Positions 17,647 to 25,184 of a stretch of DNA of 64,000 nt are shown here, in pieces. Both the position numbers and the translations under genes were made by a program. The number at the start of each line of letters is the position of its first letter. Positions within the stretch are counted from its first letter, which is position 1. Source of the DNA: Nitrospira sp. (GTDB lineage: Bacteria; Nitrospirota; Nitrospiria; Nitrospirales; Nitrospiraceae); NCBI GenBank assembly GCA_022226955.1, contig CP092079.1:1271053-1335052 (forward strand). The letters run 5' to 3'. The notes below the pieces were generated by a model. It did not search any database and was not told where the DNA came from. It worked only from the letters and a program-made list of their open reading frames with translations.

Positions 17647-18159
17647 ATGGTCAGCGCGACCCATCATGAGCACAAACACCATGCGCCCCGCTCCATCGGG
17701 TGCATGGTCATCACCTGCAGCGACACCCGCACCGCTGAGACGGATACGAGCGGCCAGCTCATTCAAAAGCTACTGAAGGAACAAGGCCACACCATCGCCG
17801 CCTACCATCTGGTGAAAGACGAACCGGCCCAGATCACCGCGCGGATCACGGAAGGCATCGCCAATGACACCGTGCAAGCCATCATCGTCAATGGCGGAAC
17901 TGGAATCTCTCGGCGGGACTCAACGTTTGAAGCGGTCGATGCGATGCTGGAAAAACGGCTGGATGGATTCGGCGAAGTTTTCCGCTACCTGACCTATCAA
18001 GAGATCGGCTCGCCGGCCATCATGAGCCGCGCCACCGCCGGCATCATCAAAGGCCGCGTCCTCTTCTCCACCCCAGGCTCAGAAAACGCCGTCCGCCTGG
18101 CGATGGAGAAACTCATCCTTCCCGAACTCGGACACCTGGTCAAAGAACTCACGAAGTAA
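17647..18159 (+). CDS. moaB: MoaB/MogA-family molybdopterin biosynthesis protein
   Basis: A 170-residue protein of the MoaB/Mog family, which adenylylates molybdopterin before metal insertion. Family motifs are VITCSDTRTAETDTSGQL, IIVNGGTGISRRDSTFEA and the C-terminal TPGSENAVRLAMEKLILPEL. The gene lies directly after the ferredoxin gene. Molybdenum cofactor is used by nitrite oxidoreductase, a key enzyme if the host is a nitrite oxidiser; that link is inference. Assignment to MoaB rather than MogA is by length and overall look. Confidence 0.88.
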   Translation: MVSATHHEHKHHAPRSIGCMVITCSDTRTAETDTSGQLIQKLLKEQGHTIAAYHLVKDEPAQITARITEGIANDTVQAIIVNGGTGISRRDSTFEAVDAMLEKRLDGFGEVFRYLTYQEIGSPAIMSRATAGIIKGRVLFSTPGSENAVRLAMEKLILPELGHLVKELTK

Positions 18160-18219
18160 GTGCTGAATGCCGAGCTTTTGAATCTTTCAGCACTCAAGTC
18201 TCAGCACTCAGCACTTCCC

Positions 18220-18657
18220 CTAGTCTTGCGAAATCTTCGGTTCAGAATACCCCTGCTCCGGCGCCGCAATACTTGATTGGGCATACCGTTTATAAAACCG
18301 CATCACGTCCCGCACCGAGACGACGCCGACAATCTCGCCGCCTTTGGTGACGCCGAGATGGCGCACGCCGAGATCGCCCATCATGTCTTGAGCATCGTCG
18401 ACCGGCTCACTCCCCTCGATCGTGCAGAGAGGTGTCGTCATGACCTTCTCGACCGTCACCTTACCAAGCGGCTTACCGGCGGCCACCGCCCGGCGGACGA
18501 TATCCGTATCCGTCACAATGCCCACTGTTTGCTTGCCCTTCTTCACCAACAGCGACCCGACTCGGGCCGCCCGCATCTTCTTCGCCGCACCCACAATCGA
18601 CATCCCCGGTCCGACCGTTTTGGGATTCTTGCTCATGATCTTGGATACTGTAGACAT
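18220..18657 (-). CDS. CBS-domain pair protein
   Basis: A 145-residue protein made of two CBS repeats: first with MSKNPKTVGPGMSI... GIVTDTDIVRRAV, second with MTTPLCTIEGSEPVDDA... GVVSVRDVMRFY. Such stand-alone CBS pairs bind adenine nucleotides and act as energy or redox sensors; the partner is unknown. ATG 18657 is chosen as the family start; GGGAGG upstream supports it. A palindromic repeat and then the alcohol dehydrogenase gene lie beyond its 5' side. Confidence 0.88.
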   Translation of the reverse strand: MSTVSKIMSKNPKTVGPGMSIVGAAKKMRAARVGSLLVKKGKQTVGIVTDTDIVRRAVAAGKPLGKVTVEKVMTTPLCTIEGSEPVDDAQDMMGDLGVRHLGVTKGGEIVGVVSVRDVMRFYKRYAQSSIAAPEQGYSEPKISQD

Positions 18658-18824
18658 GATTTCCCTCCCTCGTTGATGAGATAGAGTGGAAAGAACGCCG
18701 GCCGCGCTCATTCAGCTTTGACTTAGAGTAGCACAGGTAGAAGGGAGCACTCAAAACAGACTGAACGAAGCAGCAGAGAGCATGAGAACGAGAAGGCGCT
18801 ATTCGCTCGGCGTTAATTAAAACA

Positions 18825-18945
18825 GGCTGTTCAAAACGGCCTTCCAGCAAGGCCGCAGCCGAGTCAAAACCGGAGGCGTACCCTCATGGGTACGTTGAGG
18901 ATTTTGACGAGGGGAGAACGAAGCTGGAGGCCATTTTCAACAGCC
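18825..18945. repeat. REPIN-like palindromic element, copy C
   Basis: About 121 bases; outer stem GGCTGTT/AACAGCC differs from copies A and B but remains paired. An inner stem GTCAAAACC/GGATTTTGAC and centre GTACCCTCATGGGTAC are visible. It ends one base before the stop codon of the alcohol dehydrogenase gene. Confidence 0.9.
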
Positions 18946-18946
18946 G

Positions 18947-19975
18947 TCAAACGGTCAACACAATTTTCCCGAAGAACTTTCGGCTCACCATCTGCTCTTG
19001 CGCCGCGCGCGCGTCCTGAAGCGGATAGGTGCGGTCGATCACCGGAATCAGCCGCTTCTGGCCCATCAGCTCCGCCGCCTTTACCAGCTCCGCCCGCGTG
19101 CCCATGTACGAGCCTGTGATCGTATACTGGCGCGAATAGATGTACCGGAGATCCACCTTCACTTCCGCGCCGGTCGTCGCGCCACAGGTAATCAAGCGGC
19201 CGCCTTTCGCCAGCGACGCCAGACAGCTCGCCCACACCTCCGGACCGATATGCTCAATCACCACATCGACGCCATGGCCCTCGGTCAGCAGCTTCACCCG
19301 ATCCGCCACGTTCTCCTTCGTATGGTTGATCACCGCATCGGCGCCGAGTACCACCGCCTTGGGCATCTTGTCGTCCGATCCGACCGTCGTGATCACCCGC
19401 GCGCCGGCAAGCTTGGCCAATTGAATCGCCATAGTCCCGACACCGCTCCCTCCCCCCATGATCAGCACCGTCTCGCCATGTTGGAGCCCGACCTTGGCAA
19501 ACAGCATATGCGAGGCCGTGACCGACACGAGAGGAAACGCCGCCGCCTGCTCGAAGGAGAGATTCTCCGGCATCGGCAACACATTGCGGAACGGCACTTT
19601 CACATACTCGGCATAGCCGCCGTGCATCATCGCGCCGATCAGACTGTACGACCGGCACATATTGTCTCGGCCGGACAGGCAATACTCGCACTTCCAACAA
19701 CTGACACCCGGCGAGACAAAGACCTTCTGCCCTGTCGTCACATTATCCACCTGCGCACCGACCTGATCGACCACACCGGCGATGTCGGAGCCGGACACAT
19801 GCGGCATCGGCATGGGATAGGCCGGATTGCCCTGCCTGATCCAAATATCGAGATGGTTCAACGCACAAGCCTTGACCCGAACCAGCACCTCATCCGGACC
19901 AATCACCGGCGTGGGCAAATCCTCATACGACAATTTATCCGGACCACCATGCGCGCGAAACAATACAGCTTTCAT
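18947..19975 (-). CDS. Zinc-dependent alcohol dehydrogenase family (MDR) oxidoreductase
   Basis: A 342-residue medium-chain dehydrogenase/reductase. The catalytic-site cysteine is in VKACALNHLD, the structural zinc site is the four-Cys stretch SCWKCEYCLSGRDNMC, and the NAD(P) Rossmann site is VLIMGGGSGVGTMAIQLAK near residue 165. ATG 19975 is favoured by AAGGAG six bases upstream over GTG 19981. The substrate is not evident; this subgroup includes quinone reductase-like and alcohol dehydrogenases. Flanked on both sides by palindromic elements. Confidence 0.9.
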   Translation of the reverse strand: MKAVLFRAHGGPDKLSYEDLPTPVIGPDEVLVRVKACALNHLDIWIRQGNPAYPMPMPHVSGSDIAGVVDQVGAQVDNVTTGQKVFVSPGVSCWKCEYCLSGRDNMCRSYSLIGAMMHGGYAEYVKVPFRNVLPMPENLSFEQAAAFPLVSVTASHMLFAKVGLQHGETVLIMGGGSGVGTMAIQLAKLAGARVITTVGSDDKMPKAVVLGADAVINHTKENVADRVKLLTEGHGVDVVIEHIGPEVWASCLASLAKGGRLITCGATTGAEVKVDLRYIYSRQYTITGSYMGTRAELVKAAELMGQKRLIPVIDRTYPLQDARAAQEQMVSRKFFGKIVLTV

Positions 19976-20135
19976 AGTCACTCCTTGCTAGACCACATCT
20001 GACATCATAGAACCAGATCGGAAGAACCGGGCAGAAGCTTGAGAGAGACAACGATGACAGGAACAATACCCATCAAGGCCTAGCAACGAACGAAGGGAAT
20101 TCTGTGGTTCGGCCTTCTGCTACCCTAACCTTCCT

Positions 20136-20163
20136 GCAGGTTGCTCAAAAACGCTGTCCGAAC
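20136..20163. repeat. Partial left end of a REPIN-like element
   Basis: Around 20136-20163 the sequence GGTTGCTCAAAAACGCTGTCC resembles only the left arm of the family (GGATGCTCAAAA...). No matching right arm follows; copy D begins immediately after. It looks like a truncated copy. Confidence 0.5.
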
Positions 20164-20165
20164 CA

Positions 20166-20286
20166 GGCTGATCAAAACATCATGTCGCAAGGCCGCAGGG
20201 AGTGCGGCGACTGAGGCGTACCCTCTGGGGTACGTCGCAGGGAGACGTACGACCGAGAACGCAGCGAGATGATGTTTTCATCAGCC
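20166..20286. repeat. REPIN-like palindromic element, copy D
   Basis: About 121 bases; outer stem GGCTGA/TCAGCC continued by AAAACATCAT/ATGATGTTTT, core GCAAGGCCGCAGG, centre GTACCCTCTGGGGTAC. Ends three bases before the stop codon of the PhzF gene. Confidence 0.9.
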
Positions 20287-20289
20287 GGC

Positions 20290-21219
20290 CTAGAATTTCA
20301 GCTCGCCCTCCACCACCATCACACACTCCCCTCCGACCTTCACGGCCTGAATCACGCCGTCCGACGAATCCACCTGGATGAGAATGCGCGAGGGCCGTTC
20401 GATCACATAGCCCTGCTCTGCAACAATCTCGGTTGTTGGCTTCACATCGATAATGCGGTGATGCACCAGATAGGCCCCCAGCGCCCCGCTGGCGCTGCCA
20501 GTGGCAGGATCTTCAAGAATGCCGATGGCCGGCGCAAACATGCGCGTATGAACGGTCGAGTCCGGCTCAACCGTGACGGTTGTGAAAACCATAATCCCGT
20601 TCGCGCCGAAGCGGCGGCACAGCTCGGTAATTGCAGAGGGATCTGGCCGGATCGACTGAACCGCGGTCAGCGTCCGGATCGGCAGAATCAAGACCGGCAA
20701 TCCCGTCGACACGACCTCAATCGGCGACTTGGCCTCGGCGACCGCATACTTCGGCAGCCCGAGCGAAAGGGCCAGCTTATAGAAATCTTTCTCATCCTCC
20801 ACCCGGTCGAGAAACTCCGGCTTGGGCTGCGACATGACCACATACTCAATCTGCATTCCCCCCCCATGCAACTCCACTGGAAACAAGCCGATGTTGCACT
20901 CGTAGAGCAGGCGGGTGACCGCACCGGTAAGGGGTATGCGCCCGAGCTGCGCCAGTAGATAAAACGTGCCGATCACCGGATGGCCGGCAAAGGGAATCTC
21001 CTGTGTCGGCGTGAAAATCCGCAACCGGACCACCGCCGCCGGATCGGTAGGTGGAAACACAAAGACCGTCTCGGAAAGATTCATTTCCCGGGCGACCTGC
21101 TGCAACTGGCCATCGGAAAGCCCGTCGGCATCGGGAAACACGGCGACAGGATTGCCGCCGAACGGCTCGGACGTAAACACATCGGCTTGATAGAACTTCA
21201 GCGAGCGGCGATCGGACAT
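20290..21219 (-). CDS. PhzF family isomerase/epimerase
   Basis: A 309-residue protein of the PhzF fold (DAP-epimerase-like). Motifs are the start KFYQADVFTSEPFGGNPVAV, SETVFVFPP (catalytic-type Glu), FTPTQEIPFAGHPVIGTFYLL and the C-terminal EDPATGSASGALGAYLV. The family isomerises small carboxylic acids; outside phenazine clusters the substrates are mostly unknown, and no phenazine genes lie here. It stands between palindromic elements D and E and is co-oriented with the neighbouring radical-SAM gene. Confidence 0.92.
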   Translation of the reverse strand: MSDRRSLKFYQADVFTSEPFGGNPVAVFPDADGLSDGQLQQVAREMNLSETVFVFPPTDPAAVVRLRIFTPTQEIPFAGHPVIGTFYLLAQLGRIPLTGAVTRLLYECNIGLFPVELHGGGMQIEYVVMSQPKPEFLDRVEDEKDFYKLALSLGLPKYAVAEAKSPIEVVSTGLPVLILPIRTLTAVQSIRPDPSAITELCRRFGANGIMVFTTVTVEPDSTVHTRMFAPAIGILEDPATGSASGALGAYLVHHRIIDVKPTTEIVAEQGYVIERPSRILIQVDSSDGVIQAVKVGGECVMVVEGELKF

Positions 21220-21257
21220 GTGCAGTCACTCCTATCAATCCTGACGTCAGCTCCCCT

Positions 21258-21380
21258 GGCATGTCCAAAAAGACCTTATGGCAAGGCCGCAGGGAGTACG
21301 GCGACTAAGGCGTACCTCCGAGGTACGTCGCAGGAAGACGTACGACCGAGAACGCGGCCAGAAGTCTTTTTCAACATGCC
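21258..21380. repeat. REPIN-like palindromic element, copy E
   Basis: About 123 bases; outer stem GGCATGT/ACATGCC, core GCAAGGCCGCAGG, centre CCTCCGAGG flanked by GTAC and GTAC. Ends one base before the stop codon of the radical-SAM gene. Confidence 0.9.
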
Positions 21381-21381
21381 A

Positions 21382-22620
21382 CTACGCAGGCCTCGGAATA
21401 GCCTCGTAAGCCTTCGCCATCGGATTGCGCAGATAACTCTCGATATAGTTCTGCAGTGAGCCATTGCGATACAGCTGCTCATTGGCGAAACGTGTATCGA
21501 CCCTGTGAAGCACTTTCACCTTCACACCGGTCTTTTCCGTAAACTGCTCCAGTGTCACACCGGTAATATCGCTGTACGGTCCGCGCCCCGATTGCATGAT
21601 GCACTTGGGCACATGGATCATCTTTTCCGTCGTGATCCGACGCGCAATATCGTCGAAGGTCAACAACACCGTGCAATCCGAATCACCGCTGAGCATCGCA
21701 TTCGGCACATAGAGGACTCGTGCCTTATTCTTCCGGTACATCGAGAGAATCTTCGACACACTCCAGCCCGTGACCAGCGTGTCCTTCTTTTCCAACTCAA
21801 GCGAATCGAAGAGACTGACAATCCGCTTCCGGCTGAGAAACGCCGTGATGTAGGCCTCCGTATGGATGGTCTGGAGGTTCGGCAAGGCGGCATCGTAGAT
21901 CCGCAGCGCTTCCTCCGCCAGATGCTTCCGGCCCTGCCGCATGAGACTCGCCGTCTCTTCCTTCAGGCCTCGCACCGGCGTGAGCGTGCCCATCCAGAGC
22001 ACGCACTTTTGATTGATCTTGGAAATGGCAATGGCGTCTTTCGACATCGTACCGGCATCGAAGGCATAAAAATTCGCCGAGGACACCGCCGGACCGTCCA
22101 GCACTTTCATCAGATGGGTGATCGAAGGCGCATGGGGCATGAGCCGCTTCCGGTAGTCGCTGAGCGTGATGACCGACAGCTCAAAATTGATCCGGCCCGG
22201 ATACTGCGAGACCAGTTGGTGGATCTTCGGCACATGCACAAAGCCGACGGTGAAGAACTGAATGCTCTTGTCCGTGTACTTGAGAAAGTCCTCAACCCAC
22301 TCCATCGCCTTCGGGTGGAGAAACAGATCGGTCCATTCCATAAACTCGTTGCCGCCCAGGCACCAGAACTGCTTCGGGTCCGTCGGTTTCTTGCTGATGT
22401 AGTCGAGGATAAATTTCCAATCCTCGTCGGTGGTCTTGGGGGGATCGAGCGTTTCGCGGTACGAGTGATCCAGCTCGTAGCAGAATTCGCACTTCACCGG
22501 GCAGTCGCGCCCGAGACTGAGCGGGATCTTCCCCGCGTCCATCTCACGGCGCAACACCTCACGATAATCCTGCCTGGCAAAGATCGGAGCGGCCTGGAGC
22601 ATCGGAATGAGAGTTGGCAT
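21382..22620 (-). CDS. Radical SAM protein of unknown function
   Basis: A 412-residue radical-SAM enzyme with the canonical cluster motif CPVKCEFC (Cx3Cx2C) near residue 40. It then has FWCLGGNEFMEWTD (a Gly-Gly-Asn-Glu SAM-binding-like motif), and further TIM-barrel-like stretches; no SPASM-like Cys cluster is seen at the C-terminus, where single Cys residues sit in DCTVLL and KCIMQSG. The family makes 5'-deoxyadenosyl radicals to modify substrates, unspecified here. The start is the first ATG, 22620. It lies near two B12-domain radical-SAM genes (23-27 kb), which suggests but does not prove joint use. Confidence 0.8.
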   Translation of the reverse strand: MPTLIPMLQAAPIFARQDYREVLRREMDAGKIPLSLGRDCPVKCEFCYELDHSYRETLDPPKTTDEDWKFILDYISKKPTDPKQFWCLGGNEFMEWTDLFLHPKAMEWVEDFLKYTDKSIQFFTVGFVHVPKIHQLVSQYPGRINFELSVITLSDYRKRLMPHAPSITHLMKVLDGPAVSSANFYAFDAGTMSKDAIAISKINQKCVLWMGTLTPVRGLKEETASLMRQGRKHLAEEALRIYDAALPNLQTIHTEAYITAFLSRKRIVSLFDSLELEKKDTLVTGWSVSKILSMYRKNKARVLYVPNAMLSGDSDCTVLLTFDDIARRITTEKMIHVPKCIMQSGRGPYSDITGVTLEQFTEKTGVKVKVLHRVDTRFANEQLYRNGSLQNYIESYLRNPMAKAYEAIPRPA

Positions 22621-22654
22621 TGATTGGCGACCTTGCTCCAGTTACAGTACTACG

Positions 22655-22930
22655 ATGAACGACGAAACAATTCCTGAAGAAATTACCCGCGCCCTAGAGA
22701 TTCTTGGGCTCACGCTCCCCGTCACCACCGAAGAGCTGGAACGGGCCAAACGCGTGCAACTCTATACCTGGAACCCAGCCCGCTATTCGAATCTAACGAA
22801 CAATCCCAAAGCCTACATGCAGGCCTACAAGAAGGCTGAAGAGATGACTAAGATGGTTGAAGCCGCTTATGCGCTCCTCACCGCCGTCCTCGTACCGGAT
22901 GAATCTTCGAGCGATCAGTCTTCTTCCTGA
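22655..22930 (+). CDS. Small J-domain-like protein lacking HPD
   Basis: A 91-residue protein with sequence TRALEILGLTLPVTTEELERAKR and a helix with EEMTKMVEAAYALLTAV, the helix II-III pattern of a DnaJ J domain. The HPD tripeptide that activates DnaK is replaced by WNPAR. It is divergently placed from the radical-SAM gene at 22620 with a 34-base gap, so the two promoters must overlap. Function unknown; a J-like fold without chaperone activity is one possibility. Confidence 0.6.
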   Translation: MNDETIPEEITRALEILGLTLPVTTEELERAKRVQLYTWNPARYSNLTNNPKAYMQAYKKAEEMTKMVEAAYALLTAVLVPDESSSDQSSS

Positions 22931-22944
22931 ACCGCCATCTCCCC

Positions 22945-23066
22945 AGGATGCTCAAAACGGCGTCCCACTAGGCCGCAAGCGAGTCAAAACCGGAGGCGTA
23001 CCCTCAGGGGTACGTTGAGGATTTTGACGAGCTGAGAACGACGTGGGAGGTCGTTTTGAGCATCCT
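22945..23066. repeat. REPIN-like palindromic element, copy F
   Basis: About 122 bases; outer stem AGGATGCTCAAAACG/CGTTTTGAGCATCCT is perfect over 15 pairs. Centre GTACCCTCAGGGGTAC. Ends one base before the stop codon of the B12-radical-SAM gene; the small J-like gene ends 14 bases before its start. Confidence 0.92.
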
Positions 23067-23067
23067 G

Positions 23068-25026
23068 TTAGCCGACACCGTGGGAGACCACACGTGACAT
23101 TCCCTCTTTCCCATCTTCGCCCTCGCCCATCGCCACCGGCCACGTGACCAGACCTGAGACGCTGTCTGAAGCCCCCACCGTTTGCTGCTTCGCATAAATC
23201 TGCGGCAGGTTGTTCGTGCCGAACTTGGAGATGTAGAGAAATACGTGCTCGCGGGAATTCACCCGCACCGCCCAGGGCTTGAAGTCATTCTTGTAGAACT
23301 CTTCGCAGAGCTGCATTGCGTCGAGACAGGAAATCCCCACCGGTTCGTTCAGCGTGTAGTAGTAGTCCAGCGGCAGGTCATACTCTTCTTGCTTGTGAAT
23401 CGTGATGCCGAACTTCTCCGGATTGCGCACCATCGGCGTGTGGCGATACGCCACGAAGTAGAACAGTTCCACCGAATGAATCACCGGCTGATTGTCGATG
23501 ACGAACTGCCGCGTCTCCAACGCTTCGTCGCGCGTTTCGCCGGGGAAGCCGTAGAAGGCCATCACGTGGTTCCAGATCCCCGCCTTCGACGCCTGGTGGA
23601 GATTGTTCTGGATCACGCTCTTCTTGGCGTGCTTGTCCATGAGGTTCAGCACGCGCTCGTTCGCCGACTCCATCCCGTAATAGAGCGTGCAACAGCCGGC
23701 CTTCGCCGCGAGATCCCACACGGCCTGGTCCTGTAGCGTTTCTTCAAAGCGGATGAGCGTCGTCCACTTGATGCCGGTCTGCTGATCCACCAGCATCTGC
23801 GACACTCGTTTGAACAGCGCGGGCGGATAGGATTCGTCGGAGAAGAGAAAGTGTGTACACTGATACTTATCCCGCAGCGCCGTCACCTGCTCGACAACAT
23901 GCTGCGCCGTCATGCCGCGGTATTGATCAAAGTAGCCCTGCCCGTGGTCGCAGAACGTGCAGCGGCCCCAGTAGCAGCCGCGCGTCGCGAGATAGGGAAT
24001 GATCCGTTCCGGCACAAAATAGTGATCCAGCGGCAGGCCTTCAAAATCAGGGAGCGGCAGCGCCGCCGTCTTCTCAGTATAGACTTCCTTGCTCTGCTTT
24101 ACCCCGTCGGCATGGCGATACATCAGATTCGGTACAGATTCCAACGCCCGCTGGCCGTTCAGCGCCTCGATATACCAGAGCAACGCATGTTCGCCTTCGT
24201 AGAGAATCGCCGCGTCGAACACCTCGGTGAAGAACCGCTCATGATGCGGCAGCTCTTCCTGCAAGCGCGTAATGACGTTGCCTCCGACCACCACCTTAAT
24301 GTGCGGGAACGTCTCCTTGATCATCTTGCAGAAGGTTAGCCCTGCCAGCAGCTGCATCTGTGTGCCAATGGAGATGCCGACCACCGTCGGCTTTTCTTTA
24401 CTGACCGAGGGCAGCACGAGCTGATTGCAGATGTCGCGATAGACATTCACCTGCTCGTCGTCGAGGCAGGCAAAGACTTCTTTGGAGACGCCCGGGCGAT
24501 AGCCCAGGTTGCTTTCCATCGGATAGAAGACCAGCGAGGCCGGATAGTAGGCGGCGGAAATATACTGCATCGCCTCGCGGAAGCAATTCAGCGCCAGCTC
24601 CAGCTTCTCGGCTGCATAGAACCGCTCGCCGCGCACAACAAGCTTCGCGTCTTCCGCACGCTCAGCTAAGTCGAACACATCGACCGCGTAGGCCTGCTCG
24701 ATCACCGCTTTCTGATCGGCCTCGCGCTCCGTGAGCGTGCCGGCCTTTTCTTTATCCTGAAGCGGCTTAAGCTGCATCCCCAACCGGGCTTTTACCCAGA
24801 TCAGGAACTCCATCGTGAAGAAGTGGTCGTACATCTCGATGTTGATGTCGCGCTGCACGACCTGATGCCCCGCTTCCCGCAACACGGCGGTGAGCGCAGG
24901 CAGCGCCAGATAGGGCGCCGTCGGCACCCACTCGGGCGGAAATAGCAGCATGACCTTCGACGTCTTCCGATCTTCTTTCTTGATCGGCGACAGCCCGTCT
25001 ATTTGGACAAGACCACTTGCGCTCAT
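23068..25026 (-). CDS. B12-binding-domain radical SAM protein, copy 1
   Basis: A 652-residue protein with an N-terminal B12-binding-like Rossmann domain (VMLLFPPEWVPTAPYLALP, then GISIGTQMQLLAG, about 20-330), a radical-SAM core from about 350 with the cluster loop CYWGRCTFC, which is spaced Cx4Cx2C rather than the usual Cx3Cx2C, and a C-terminal domain. The B12 lower-ligand motif DxHxxG is not seen; the equivalent place reads DINIEMYD. ATG 25026 has GGAGG. Class B radical-SAM methyltransferases are the nearest named group; substrate unknown. It is a paralogue of the gene at 25185 (compare LPALTAVLREAGH with LPSLTAVLRQAGH). Confidence 0.85.
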   Translation of the reverse strand: MSASGLVQIDGLSPIKKEDRKTSKVMLLFPPEWVPTAPYLALPALTAVLREAGHQVVQRDINIEMYDHFFTMEFLIWVKARLGMQLKPLQDKEKAGTLTEREADQKAVIEQAYAVDVFDLAERAEDAKLVVRGERFYAAEKLELALNCFREAMQYISAAYYPASLVFYPMESNLGYRPGVSKEVFACLDDEQVNVYRDICNQLVLPSVSKEKPTVVGISIGTQMQLLAGLTFCKMIKETFPHIKVVVGGNVITRLQEELPHHERFFTEVFDAAILYEGEHALLWYIEALNGQRALESVPNLMYRHADGVKQSKEVYTEKTAALPLPDFEGLPLDHYFVPERIIPYLATRGCYWGRCTFCDHGQGYFDQYRGMTAQHVVEQVTALRDKYQCTHFLFSDESYPPALFKRVSQMLVDQQTGIKWTTLIRFEETLQDQAVWDLAAKAGCCTLYYGMESANERVLNLMDKHAKKSVIQNNLHQASKAGIWNHVMAFYGFPGETRDEALETRQFVIDNQPVIHSVELFYFVAYRHTPMVRNPEKFGITIHKQEEYDLPLDYYYTLNEPVGISCLDAMQLCEEFYKNDFKPWAVRVNSREHVFLYISKFGTNNLPQIYAKQQTVGASDSVSGLVTWPVAMGEGEDGKEGMSRVVSHGVG

Positions 25027-25053
25027 AATCCTCCACCCGCGACTTCTATCATC

Positions 25054-25177
25054 AGGATGTTCAAAAAGGTCTTCAAGCAAGGCCGCAGACGACGAAAGCA
25101 CCGGAAGCGTACCCTCTGGGGTACGTTGAGGATGCTTTCAAGGCGAGAACGCCGCTGGGAGCCTTTTTCAACATCCT
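25054..25177. repeat. REPIN-like palindromic element, copy G
   Basis: About 124 bases; outer stem AGGATGTTCAAAAAGG/CCTTTTTCAACATCCT, core GCAAGGCCGCAG, centre GTACCCTCTGGGGTAC, ending seven bases before the stop codon of the second B12-radical-SAM gene. Confidence 0.92.
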
Positions 25178-25184
25178 GCACAAA

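Noticed and set aside
18998-20002. Long + frame opposite the alcohol dehydrogenase (334 codons)
   Set aside because: Arg/His-rich shadow of the MDR gene, whose zinc and NAD motifs are intact on the minus strand.
21505-22623. Long + frame opposite the radical-SAM gene (372 codons)
   Set aside because: The minus strand has the Cx3Cx2C motif and clear family sequence; the + frame is rich in Arg/His with no recognisable domain, typical of an antisense shadow.
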